The notes under the pieces are model-generated. The model made no database searches and had not been told where the DNA came from. It saw only the letters and a list, made by a program, of their open reading frames with translations. A stretch of 12,930 bases of DNA from NCBI GenBank assembly GCA_016463045.1, contig JAEMSB010000033.1, positions 1 through 12,930 of the forward strand. Reading direction: 5' to 3'. Source of the DNA: Niveispirillum sp. (lineage in GTDB: Bacteria > Pseudomonadota > Alphaproteobacteria > Azospirillales > Azospirillaceae). Positions 7,052-12,930 of this stretch are shown piece after piece. The translations under genes and the position numbers were made by a program. Every line of letters starts with the position of its first letter. Within the stretch, counting starts at the first letter, position 1.

Positions 7052-7077
7052 CGCGGGCGGAGATATCGGCCCGCGTC
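7050..7077. terminator. Hairpin between convergent genes
   Basis: GACGCGGGC (7050-7058) pairs perfectly with GCCCGCGTC (7069-7077) around a 10-nt loop. It begins inside the TGA of the small membrane gene and sits 12 nt past the DTW gene's stop. The following bases (TTAAAGAAGG) are only weakly U-like, so it may act as a weak terminator or RNA 3' end for one or both genes. Confidence 0.5.
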
Positions 7078-7088
7078 TTAAAGAAGGC

Positions 7089-7799
7089 TCACACCGGCGG
7101 CGGCAGGCCCGGCTTCACCGGCCGGCGCTTATGCTTGCGCCAGCGGGACAGCAACTCGTCAAACGGCTTCAACAGCCGTTCCTGCAGGCCCGGATCGCCT
7201 TCCAGCTTGCCATAGACGAAGGCGCCCGCTTCCAGCGTGGAGACGCTTTCCTTGCGCGGTTCCTTGCGGACATTGCCGTAAGCCGAGCGGAAATCGGGGT
7301 GGATCACGATACGGCGCAGCTTCAACATCCAGGCGTTGCGCCACCAAAGGGTCTTGGCCTGTGCCCAGGTACCGTCAATCAGGACGATACCTTCCAGGTC
7401 GGACAGAATCAGGTCGCTGTCAGGCGCCACATCCTTGCGCCCGAACACGGCGATCCCGCCGCGCGGCACCTTGGCCACTTCCTCTTTGCTGCCCATGAAC
7501 AGCACGCCCCAGCGCTTGGCATCCACCTGCCGGCCCAATGCCTTGGACAGCGACGGCCAGGACAGGCCGATCTTCAGCACGCTGTTTTCAATCTGCCCGG
7601 TCAGCAGGCGGGCGGTACCCAGTTCGACATCCTGTTCCTGCGGATGCATCAGCACCAGCAATTGCAGGCGCGTGCGTTCCGGCACCAGGGCGGCGCACAG
7701 GCACAAATCTTCGGGCTTGCCGCAGGTGGCGCAAGGGGGCGGGGGTGCCGGCGGCGGCGGAAGGATCAGATCGTCTTCATTCATGGTGGAAGCGACCAT
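7089..7799 (-). CDS. DTW-domain tRNA-uridine aminocarboxypropyltransferase (TapT/YfiP type)
   Basis: The DTW family is recognised from a zinc-type cluster C23-x2-C26-x6-C33-x-C35 (CATCGKPEDLCLC), 'LMHPQE' at 50-55, the name-giving D142-G-T-W145 followed by AQAKTLWWRN, and 'RKEPRKESVSTLEA' at 168-181. Members such as E. coli TapT use S-adenosylmethionine to add the 3-amino-3-carboxypropyl group to a uridine in tRNA (acp3U47) in the cytosol. The 236 residues are a full-length match. A proline run (PPPPAPPPP, 14-22) immediately precedes the first cysteine, so ribosomes probably need EF-P there. The start is unsure: ATG 7799 and ATG 7784 both lack a clear Shine-Dalgarno site. The gene is divergent from map. 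Confidence 0.9.
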   Translation of the reverse strand: MVASTMNEDDLILPPPPAPPPPCATCGKPEDLCLCAALVPERTRLQLLVLMHPQEQDVELGTARLLTGQIENSVLKIGLSWPSLSKALGRQVDAKRWGVLFMGSKEEVAKVPRGGIAVFGRKDVAPDSDLILSDLEGIVLIDGTWAQAKTLWWRNAWMLKLRRIVIHPDFRSAYGNVRKEPRKESVSTLEAGAFVYGKLEGDPGLQERLLKPFDELLSRWRKHKRRPVKPGLPPPV

Positions 7800-7911
7800 A
7801 GCGCATCACGCGCCAACATGGCAGGGGGTGGGTACGCAATGCCGCCATGGCAAGGCGTGAAGCGCCCCCGATCCATGCTTGATGCAGGTCCCAGGCATTG
7901 GGACGCCGGAT

Positions 7912-7947
7912 TTGCGACCCGGGCACCGGTTCGTGTAAGGTGCCCGG
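7912..7947 (+). promoter_or_regulatory. Possible map promoter/leader hairpin
   Basis: CCGGGCACC (7919-7927) and GGTGCCCGG (7939-7947) form a perfect 9-bp inverted repeat about 40 bp upstream of map. TTGCGA (7912-7917) and TGTAAG (7934-7939) are spaced 16 bp and could be a weak sigma-70 pair overlapping the repeat. Either reading is tentative. Confidence 0.3.
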
Positions 7948-7986
7948 CTGAACCGTGAATTCCGTTTCCTGAAAGTACCGATACCG

Positions 7987-8805
7987 ATGACCCAGGCCGA
8001 ACTCGCCGACGAATACGAAGACAAGCGCTCCATCAAGCTGCACAAGCCCGAGGATTTCGAAGGCATGCGCAAGGCTGGCCGTCTGGCCGCCGCCACGCTT
8101 GATTACATCACGCCCTTCGTCGTTCCCGGTGCCGTTACGGAAGAACTGGACGACAAGATCCTAGCCTTTGTGGAGGCCAATGGCGGCACCTCGGCCACTG
8201 TTGGGTACAAGGGCTATACCAAGGCCTCCTGCATCTCCATCAACCATGTCGTCTGCCATGGCATTCCGGGGCCCAAGCGTCTGGTCAATGGCGACATCGC
8301 CAATATCGACGTCACCGTCATCGTCGATGGCTGGTTCGGCGACACATCGCGCATGTACATGGTGGGCGATGTCGGCGTGAAGGCCAAGCGCTTGGTCGAT
8401 GTCACCTATGAGGCGCTGATGCGCGGCATTTCGGTGGTGAAGCCGGGAGCGACGCTGGGCGATATTGGCCATGCCATCCAGTCCTATGCCGAAAGCTTCC
8501 GGTTCTCGGTGGTTCGCGATTTCTGTGGCCATGGCCTGGGCCGTGTGTTTCATGATGCGCCGTCGGTGCTGCATTACGGCCAGAAGGGCCGGGGTGCCGT
8601 GCTGGAGGAAGGCATGTTCTTCACCATCGAGCCGATGATCAATGCCGGTCGGTATGAGGTGAAGGTACTGTCCGATGGCTGGACCGCCGTGACGCGGGAC
8701 AAGAGCCTGTCGGCACAGTTCGAACACTCGATCGGCGTCACCAAGGACGGGTTCGAGATTTTCACCCTGTCGCCTGCCGGTTACACCAAGCCGCCTTACG
8801 CCTGA
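7987..8805 (+). CDS. map: Type I methionine aminopeptidase
   Basis: The enzyme removes the N-terminal methionine from nascent proteins in the cytosol. The 272 residues align throughout with the family. The five metal ligands are present at the expected spacing: D108 (NID), D119 (GDTS), H182 (CGHGLG), E215 (TIEPM) and E246 (FEHS). The substrate-side histidines H91 (CHGIPG) and H189 (FHD) are also there. A roughly 20-residue hydrophilic N-terminal lead (MTQAELADEYEDKRS) precedes the usual start of the fold. No strong Shine-Dalgarno site precedes ATG 7987; the best is GAAAG about 12 nt upstream. RadC follows in the same direction after a structured 246-bp gap. Adjacent map and radC genes are common in alphaproteobacteria. 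Confidence 0.97.
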   Translation: MTQAELADEYEDKRSIKLHKPEDFEGMRKAGRLAAATLDYITPFVVPGAVTEELDDKILAFVEANGGTSATVGYKGYTKASCISINHVVCHGIPGPKRLVNGDIANIDVTVIVDGWFGDTSRMYMVGDVGVKAKRLVDVTYEALMRGISVVKPGATLGDIGHAIQSYAESFRFSVVRDFCGHGLGRVFHDAPSVLHYGQKGRGAVLEEGMFFTIEPMINAGRYEVKVLSDGWTAVTRDKSLSAQFEHSIGVTKDGFEIFTLSPAGYTKPPYA

Positions 8806-8813
8806 TGCGGGCC

Positions 8814-8841
8814 GCCCTGATCATGAAGGCATGATCAGGGC
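8814..8841 (+). terminator. 12-bp perfect hairpin after map
   Basis: GCCCTGATCATG, loop AAGG, then CATGATCAGGGC form a perfect stem 8 nt past the map stop codon. No U-run follows (CCCCCAAT), so it fits an RNA 3'-end stabiliser or a factor-dependent terminator better than an intrinsic one. Confidence 0.6.
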
Positions 8842-8855
8842 CCCCAATCGCCGGC

Positions 8856-8912
8856 GCGTCCATCCGGACGCTTGGCTTGCGCGCGCATGGGCGCGCGGGC
8901 GCTCAGCGCGCC
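8856..8912. repeat. Consecutive GC-rich inverted repeats with alternative pairing
   Basis: GCGTCC-ATCC-GGACGC (8856-8871) is a 6-bp stem. GCGCGC-ATGG-GCGCGC (8881-8896) is another. Its right arm can instead pair within GGCGCGC (8890-8896)/GCGCGCC (8906-8912). Together with the hairpins on either side they make an almost unbroken row of stems between map and radC. The 8-bp alternating GC run (8879-8886) can also adopt left-handed DNA. Confidence 0.5.
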
Positions 8913-8913
8913 A

Positions 8914-8948
8914 ACCAAAGAAGACGAGACACATTCGTCTTCTTTGGT
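8914..8948 (+). terminator. 14-bp perfect hairpin followed by GTTTTC
   Basis: ACCAAAGAAGACGA (8914-8927) and TCGTCTTCTTTGGT (8935-8948) are perfect complements around a 7-nt loop, followed by GTTTTCATCTT on the plus strand. This is the best intrinsic-terminator candidate for map and would separate it from radC, unless read-through is regulated. Confidence 0.65.
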
Positions 8949-9051
8949 GTTTTCATCTTGTTCCGCTTCCCGTCTGGCATCCCATCATCACCGCTGTTAC
9001 ACTTGTAGGAAAGTGGGCGATGATGGTCTTACACATCATGGGTGTGGCGGG

Positions 9052-9879
9052 ATGGCGGTGAAGCGCACGGCGAAGGCGACACGGATGGATGAGGCGGCGG
9101 TAAAATCGCCGCCGCCCGACGATGACCTGCTGGCCGCCTTGCTGGCCGGCAAACCCGCCCCCGTGAAGCCGGCTGCGGCGGCCAAACCGGAACCGGCGGA
9201 GGAAACGCCGCATTATCATGGCCACCGCGACCGGCTGCGTCAGCGTTTCATCGCTTCGGGACCCGATGCGCTGCAGGATTACGAACTGCTGGAACTGCTG
9301 CTGTTCCAGGCCATCCCCAGACGCGATGTGAAGCCGCTTGCGAAGGAGCTGATGACAGCGTTCGGCAGCCTGTGGGCCGTAACCCAGGCATCGGCAGAGG
9401 CGCTGCGCAACCGTTTCAACTTCTCCGACGCCACCATCGCCCATATCCGCGTGGTCGGGGCCATCGGCCTGCGTATGGCGCGCCAGCAGGTGATGGGGCA
9501 GCCCATCCTGTCATCCTGGCAGAAACTGCTGGATTACTGCGCTGGGGCCATGGCGCATGAACCGGTGGAACAGTTCCGCCTGCTGTTCCTGGACCGCAAG
9601 AACACCCTGATCGCGGACGAGGTGCAGCAGCGTGGCACCATCGACCATACGCCGGTCTACCCGCGGGAGGTGGTGCGCCGCGCCCTTGAACTGGGCGCCA
9701 GTGCCGTCATCCTGGTCCATAACCATCCTAGCGGTGACCCCACGCCCAGCCGTGCCGATATCGACATGACAAAGCAGATCGTTGCCGCCGCAACGGCGCT
9801 GGGTGTGGTGATCCATGACCATGTCATCATCGGCAAGGGTGGAAAGTATGTGAGCTTCAAGAGTGCAGGGTTGATGTAG
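9052..9879 (+). CDS. radC: RadC-family JAB/MPN-domain protein
   Basis: From ATG 9052 the protein has 275 residues. The frame is open back to 8872, but that part is low-quality sequence over hairpins. Residues 1-50 are Ala/Pro/Lys-rich linker. A helical UPF0758 N-domain follows: HRDRLRQRF at 58-66 and 'LQDYELLELLLF' to about 85. The C-terminal JAB domain has E173 and H223-N-H225-P-S-G-D-P-x4-S-x2-D236, the complete H-x-H-x10-D JAMM zinc motif. RadC proteins were linked to DNA repair, but that role is disputed and no reaction is proven. The position after map is the usual alphaproteobacterial one. The leader 8982-9039 holds competing short pairings. No LexA-type box was recognised. Confidence 0.93.
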   Translation: MAVKRTAKATRMDEAAVKSPPPDDDLLAALLAGKPAPVKPAAAAKPEPAEETPHYHGHRDRLRQRFIASGPDALQDYELLELLLFQAIPRRDVKPLAKELMTAFGSLWAVTQASAEALRNRFNFSDATIAHIRVVGAIGLRMARQQVMGQPILSSWQKLLDYCAGAMAHEPVEQFRLLFLDRKNTLIADEVQQRGTIDHTPVYPREVVRRALELGASAVILVHNHPSGDPTPSRADIDMTKQIVAAATALGVVIHDHVIIGKGGKYVSFKSAGLM

Positions 9880-9887
9880 CCGCCATC

Positions 9888-9939
9888 AATCATCTCAATA
9901 ATCATATTATATGATGATCCTACCCTTAAATTCGGGTAG
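9888..9939. promoter_or_regulatory. Probable operator region of the arabinofuranosidase gene
   Basis: This AT-rich patch in a GC-rich genome sits 50-100 bp upstream of the GH51 start. It contains AATCAT twice at a 12-bp step (9888 and 9900), a perfect odd palindrome ATCATATTATATGAT (9901-9915, 7-bp arms), and a second inverted repeat CTACCC-N8-GGGTAG (9920-9939). The palindrome resembles the site in the 12677-12702 promoter region. It is probably bound by a sugar-responsive regulator, which is not in the window. Confidence 0.5.
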
Positions 9940-9988
9940 CATGCGCCCCCGTTGGAAAAATCGGAAACATGCGGGGGAGGAAATACGC

Positions 9989-11554
9989 ATGAAGGGTTTG
10001 CATCGCAGCCTGGCCCTGTGCCTGGGCCTGCTGACCGCCGTTCCGGCCTTTGGCCAGGATGCCAAGGTCACCGTCAATGGCGCACAGCCCGGCCCCGTCC
10101 TGGCGCCGGAAATCCAGGGCCAGTTCGCCGAACATCTGGGCCGCCTGATCTATGAAGGCATCTGGGTCGGAGAAAAGTCATCCATCCCCAATGTCCGAGG
10201 CTATCGCAAGGATGTGCTCGACGCGCTGAAGGCCATCCGCGTGCCGCTGATCCGCTGGCCCGGCGGCTGCTTTGCCGATGAATATCACTGGCGCGACGGT
10301 ATCGGCCCCCGCGCCAAACGGCCCGTGGGCGTCAACACCAACTGGGGCGGTGTCGCCGAAACCAACGAGTTCGGCACCCATGAATTCATGGATTTCTCCG
10401 AACTGGTCGGGGCCAAGACCTATGTGAATGGCAATATCGGCACCGGGTCGGCGCGCGAAATGGCGGACTGGGTCGAATATATGACCAACCCGTCCAAATC
10501 CACCCTGGCCCAAACGCGCCGGGCCAATGGCCGTGACAAGCCCTGGACGCTGGACTGGTTCGCCATCGGGAACGAGACCTGGGGCTGCGGCGGCAATATG
10601 CGACCGGAATTCTATACCGACCAGCTGCGCCAGATCCGCACCTTCATCAAGCCCGCCCCCGGACAGCCGACCAAGATCATCGCCAGCGGCGGCAATTCCG
10701 ACGATCTGAAATGGACTGATGTCGTCATGGCCGGGTCGGCCAACATGATCGACGCCATCAGCCTGCATCACTATGCCCTGCCCTCCTTCGGTCGGCCCAC
10801 ACGCGGCACCTGGAAGGAAAAGGGATCGGCCACGGAATTCGGGGAAAGCGACTGGTTTGCGCTGATGGTGACGGCCACGCAGATGGATGATCTGCTGACC
10901 AAGCACAGCGCGGTCATGGACAAGTATGACCCAAAGAAGAAGGTGGCCCTGGTCGTCGATGAATGGGGCAACTGGTTCGACCCCACACCCGGCACCAATC
11001 CTGGCTTCCTGGAGCAGCAGAACACGCTGCGCGATGCCGTGACGGCGGCGATCAACCTGAACATCTTCCACAAGCATGGCGAACGTGTGCGCATGGCCAA
11101 CATCGCGCAGATGGTCAATGTGCTGCAGGCCCTGATCCTGACCGACGGGCCGAAGATGCTCCTGACCCCCACCTATCATGTCTTTGACATGTATAAGGAT
11201 TTCCAGGGTGCAACGCAGTTTCCGGTGACCGTGGCGGGTCCCAAATACAGCTACGCCGAACGCAGTCTGCCGGCAATCAGCGCCTCTGCCGCCCGTGCCA
11301 AGGATGGCAGTGTGCTGGTAGCCCTGACCAACATCAACCCCAATGAGGTGGTGCCGGTCACGGTCAGCCTGGATGGCGTGACGGCGGCGGGCGTATCAGG
11401 CCGCATCCTGACGGCCCCGGCCATGAACGCCCATAACAGCTTTGCCCAGCCGGACGCAGTGAAACCGGCTTCGTTCACCGGGGCAACGCTGACCGGGTCC
11501 ACCCTGTCGGTGACCCTGCCGGCCAAGTCGGTGGTGGTGCTGGTGGTGAAGTAA
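9989..11554 (+). CDS. Secreted GH51 alpha-L-arabinofuranosidase
   Basis: From ATG 9989, preceded by GGGGGAGG, the protein has 521 residues. Residues 1-22 are a signal peptide cleaved near AFG-Q, so the enzyme works in the periplasm or outside. GH51 is identified by 'RWPGGCFADEYHWRDGIGP' (89-107), G194-N-E196-T-W-G-C-G-G with E196 as acid/base, 'SLHHY' at 258-262, and V323-D-E325-W-G-N-W with E325 as nucleophile. After the (beta/alpha)8 barrel a C-terminal beta-sandwich of about 150 residues completes the usual architecture, with no carbohydrate-binding module. The enzyme releases terminal L-arabinofuranose from arabinan, arabinoxylan or arabinogalactan. The AraD1-type gene and the furanose-type binding protein nearby support arabinose use. 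Many GH51 enzymes are cytosolic, so the signal peptide matters here. Confidence 0.96.
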   Translation: MKGLHRSLALCLGLLTAVPAFGQDAKVTVNGAQPGPVLAPEIQGQFAEHLGRLIYEGIWVGEKSSIPNVRGYRKDVLDALKAIRVPLIRWPGGCFADEYHWRDGIGPRAKRPVGVNTNWGGVAETNEFGTHEFMDFSELVGAKTYVNGNIGTGSAREMADWVEYMTNPSKSTLAQTRRANGRDKPWTLDWFAIGNETWGCGGNMRPEFYTDQLRQIRTFIKPAPGQPTKIIASGGNSDDLKWTDVVMAGSANMIDAISLHHYALPSFGRPTRGTWKEKGSATEFGESDWFALMVTATQMDDLLTKHSAVMDKYDPKKKVALVVDEWGNWFDPTPGTNPGFLEQQNTLRDAVTAAINLNIFHKHGERVRMANIAQMVNVLQALILTDGPKMLLTPTYHVFDMYKDFQGATQFPVTVAGPKYSYAERSLPAISASAARAKDGSVLVALTNINPNEVVPVTVSLDGVTAAGVSGRILTAPAMNAHNSFAQPDAVKPASFTGATLTGSTLSVTLPAKSVVVLVVK

Positions 11555-11558
11555 AGAA

Positions 11559-11590
11559 AACGGGGCGGCCCAGATCGGGGCCGCCCCGTT
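11559..11590. terminator. Bidirectional intrinsic terminator, 13-bp stem
   Basis: AACGGGGCGGCCC (11559-11571), a 6-nt loop, and GGGCCGCCCCGTT (11578-11590) lie between the convergent GH51 and AraD1-type genes. On the minus strand the stem is followed by TTCTTTAC, a good U-rich tail. On the plus strand the tail is CTTCAAACC, weaker. It therefore ends the minus-strand gene efficiently and probably also GH51. Confidence 0.85.
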
Positions 11591-11599
11591 CTTCAAACC

Positions 11600-12595
11600 T
11601 TACAACCCCTTCACAACCACCGGAACCGGTGTCGCCTGGGCCAGACGATTGCGCAGCGGTAGGCCGAAGGGGGCTGCCTCCACCTCGAACACATCGCCGG
11701 GCTGGGTGGTGAAACCGTCGCTGAAGGACAGGGTGGCAGTACCGAAATAATGCACATGCGCATCGCCGGGCCGGCGGAACCCATCATACTTGAAATGATG
11801 ATATTCCAGGTTCGACAGGCTGTGAGACATGTTGGCCTCCCCGGACAAGAACGGCTTTTCCCAAACGGTCTTGCCGTCGCGCACGATGCGCGTCGTGCCA
11901 CGGATATCGGCGGGCAGATCACCCAGTAGCAGTTCCGGGCCGATAGCGCAGACGCGCAGCTTGGAATGCGCCAGATAGAGATAGTTCTGACGTTCCGTCA
12001 CATGGTCCGAAAACTCGTTGCCCAGGGCGTAGCCCAGGCGGAAGACGCTGCCATCCGGCCCCACGATATAAAGGCCTGCGATCTCCGGCTCCTCCCCGCC
12101 ATCCAGGGCGAAGAAGGGGGAGACAAGATCGCCATCGGGATGCGCCAGGATGGAGCCATCGCCCTTGTAGAACCATTCCGGCTGCACGCCGACCTGTCCG
12201 GGTGCCGGCTTGCCACCATCCAGGCCCATGCGGAACATGCGCATGCTGTCGGTCTGCTTGGCAGGATCGGCCAGATCGCGATGCATCTTGTCCCGCCCCT
12301 CGGCGGAACCAAGATGCGTCAGGCCCGTCCCGGCCACCAGCAGGTGGGCCGCATCCGGGTGGTCCAGCGGCGGTAGAACCCGGCCATCGGCCAGGGCGGC
12401 GGCCAGATCAACTGGGTCCCCCGTCGCCTGGGCCTGGGCCAGCGACAGCAGGGAAAGACCCGCCGCGATGGCCTGCTGCGCCAGTTCATAGGTGGTGGCG
12501 GCACCGGTCAGGCGACGGGCCGGCGCATCATCCTGGCGCAGGGCCACGGCCCGCTTGCCCTGCTTGTCCACAAACTGCGTCAGACGCCACGCCAT
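11600..12595 (-). CDS. AraD1/GguC-type FAH-superfamily protein (sugar-acid dehydratase candidate)
   Basis: The start is ATG 12595, which has AAGGAG 8 nt upstream; GTG 12604 would overlap that site. The 331 residues have a short helical N-domain, then the fumarylacetoacetate-hydrolase fold. Visible parts are PEWFYKG (139-145), the E169-P-E171 pair and D197 in GNEFSDH as likely metal ligands, and 'SHSLSNLEYHHF' with 'HVHYFGTATLSFSDG' near the C-terminus. This is the family of Agrobacterium GguC, which lies beside the ChvE-GguAB sugar transporter, and of AraD1 proteins assigned to 2-keto-3-deoxy-L-arabonate dehydration in non-phosphorylative L-arabinose catabolism. Its neighbours (arabinofuranosidase and sugar-binding protein) fit that step in the cytosol. 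Reaction specificity is inferred. Other arabinose-pathway genes must lie elsewhere. Confidence 0.85.
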   Translation of the reverse strand: MAWRLTQFVDKQGKRAVALRQDDAPARRLTGAATTYELAQQAIAAGLSLLSLAQAQATGDPVDLAAALADGRVLPPLDHPDAAHLLVAGTGLTHLGSAEGRDKMHRDLADPAKQTDSMRMFRMGLDGGKPAPGQVGVQPEWFYKGDGSILAHPDGDLVSPFFALDGGEEPEIAGLYIVGPDGSVFRLGYALGNEFSDHVTERQNYLYLAHSKLRVCAIGPELLLGDLPADIRGTTRIVRDGKTVWEKPFLSGEANMSHSLSNLEYHHFKYDGFRRPGDAHVHYFGTATLSFSDGFTTQPGDVFEVEAAPFGLPLRNRLAQATPVPVVVKGL

Positions 12596-12676
12596 CGCGC
12601 TCACTCCTTGGGATTTGGTATATTCTGTCTCAGGTCATGCACCACGCCGCCAGGATATGGCATTTGGCGCTGGACT

Positions 12677-12702
12677 AAATGATATAATAATACTAATCAT
12701 TT
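12677..12702. promoter_or_regulatory. Inverted-repeat operator candidate between divergent arabinose genes
   Basis: AAATGAT (12677-12683) and ATCATTT (12696-12702) are perfect inverted arms around a 12-bp AT-only-plus-one-C centre. The patch also contains TATAAT (12683-12688), but no good -35 element lies 16-18 bp before it. It sits midway between the minus-strand AraD1-type gene and the plus-strand binding protein, where one regulator could control both. Half-sites match those upstream of the GH51 gene. Confidence 0.5.
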
Positions 12703-12781
12703 TTTCCTAGCATGAAATGGCAGGGCAGCCCCGGCAAGAAGGCGGTGCCCGGTCCGGGGATGGAAACGACAGAGGGTTGCG

Positions 12782-12930
12782 ATGAAGGCTTTCGCGAAAT
12801 ATGGGGCCGTGGCGTTGATGCTGGCCGCCATGACGGGCTGCGGCGACAAGGGCGGGGCGGACAAGGCGGCGGATGCCGGCAAGGCCGGCGGCGCCCTGAC
12901 CATCGGCTTTTCGCAGATCGGGTCGGAATC
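12782..12930 (+). CDS. Sugar ABC transporter substrate-binding lipoprotein, YtfQ/GafA-like, partial
   Basis: ATG 12782 has AGAGGG 5 nt upstream, and only the first 49 residues fall in the window. Residues 1-19 are a lipoprotein signal peptide with lipobox M17-T-G-C20. Residues 21-38 are a Gly/Ala/Lys/Asp linker. The mature fold begins with LTIGFSQIGSES, the characteristic first strand of YtfQ-type periplasmic binding proteins. E. coli YtfQ binds galactofuranose, and GafA of Shewanella binds L-arabinofuranose. With a secreted arabinofuranosidase nearby, L-arabinofuranose is a reasonable ligand. ATPase and permease genes are expected just beyond the right edge. Lipid anchoring is unusual for a Gram-negative sugar-binding protein. 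The family call rests on one short motif. Confidence 0.8.
   Translation, partial: MKAFAKYGAVALMLAAMTGCGDKGGADKAADAGKAGGALTIGFSQIGSE

Noticed and set aside
8872..9051. N-terminal extension of RadC by 60 residues
   Set aside because: It translates through strong hairpins, is His/Ser/Cys-rich without family similarity, and the usual RadC length is met from 9052.
8949..9051. LexA/SOS box before radC
   Set aside because: One GTTC occurs but the second half at the alphaproteobacterial spacing of 7 is CGTC, so the site is not convincing.
10178..11179. 333-residue minus-strand open frame inside the GH51 gene
   Set aside because: The GH51 frame has all catalytic motifs; the antisense translation has none.

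Overview
The window is GC-rich DNA with closely packed genes. It looks like the chromosome of an alphaproteobacterium, probably of the Rhodospirillales/Azospirillaceae type. That guess rests on base composition, the adjacent map and radC genes, and a GguC/AraD1-type sugar-acid gene next to a furanose-type ABC binding protein. The genus cannot be fixed from the sequence alone. I see no phage, insertion sequence, plasmid or CRISPR signals.

Region A (1-4629, all minus strand) is a tight four-gene operon, read right to left. It encodes a TonB-dependent outer-membrane receptor, an aspartate-dehydrogenase-family protein, a BASS-family (bile acid:Na+ symporter type) inner-membrane transporter, and a secreted protein with an LVIVD-like repeat that runs off the left edge. 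The last three genes abut or overlap, with stop/start sharing at 1564 and 674-677. The set resembles an uptake route for an unknown, probably anionic, compound. The dehydrogenase homologue appears to lack the family's usual catalytic-region histidine.

Region B (4630-9879) is mostly housekeeping or single genes. A 438-bp leader/intergenic stretch carries short repeats and is followed by tRNA-Leu(TAA) on the minus strand. Next come a GNAT acetyltransferase, an unrecognised 281-aa protein, a 54-aa membrane peptide, a DTW-domain tRNA-modifying enzyme, type I methionine aminopeptidase (map) and a RadC-family protein. The map-radC gap is packed with consecutive hairpins.

Region C (9880-12930) is an L-arabinose/arabinan locus. 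It has a secreted GH51 alpha-L-arabinofuranosidase, a convergent GguC/AraD1-type FAH-superfamily gene sharing a bidirectional terminator with it, and a divergent lipoprotein that begins like a YtfQ/GafA-type furanose-binding protein and is cut by the right edge. Together they suggest release of L-arabinofuranose in the periplasm, capture in the furanose form, ABC import and non-phosphorylative catabolism. The two promoter regions share AT-rich ATCAT/ATGAT half-sites, so one regulator may control both.
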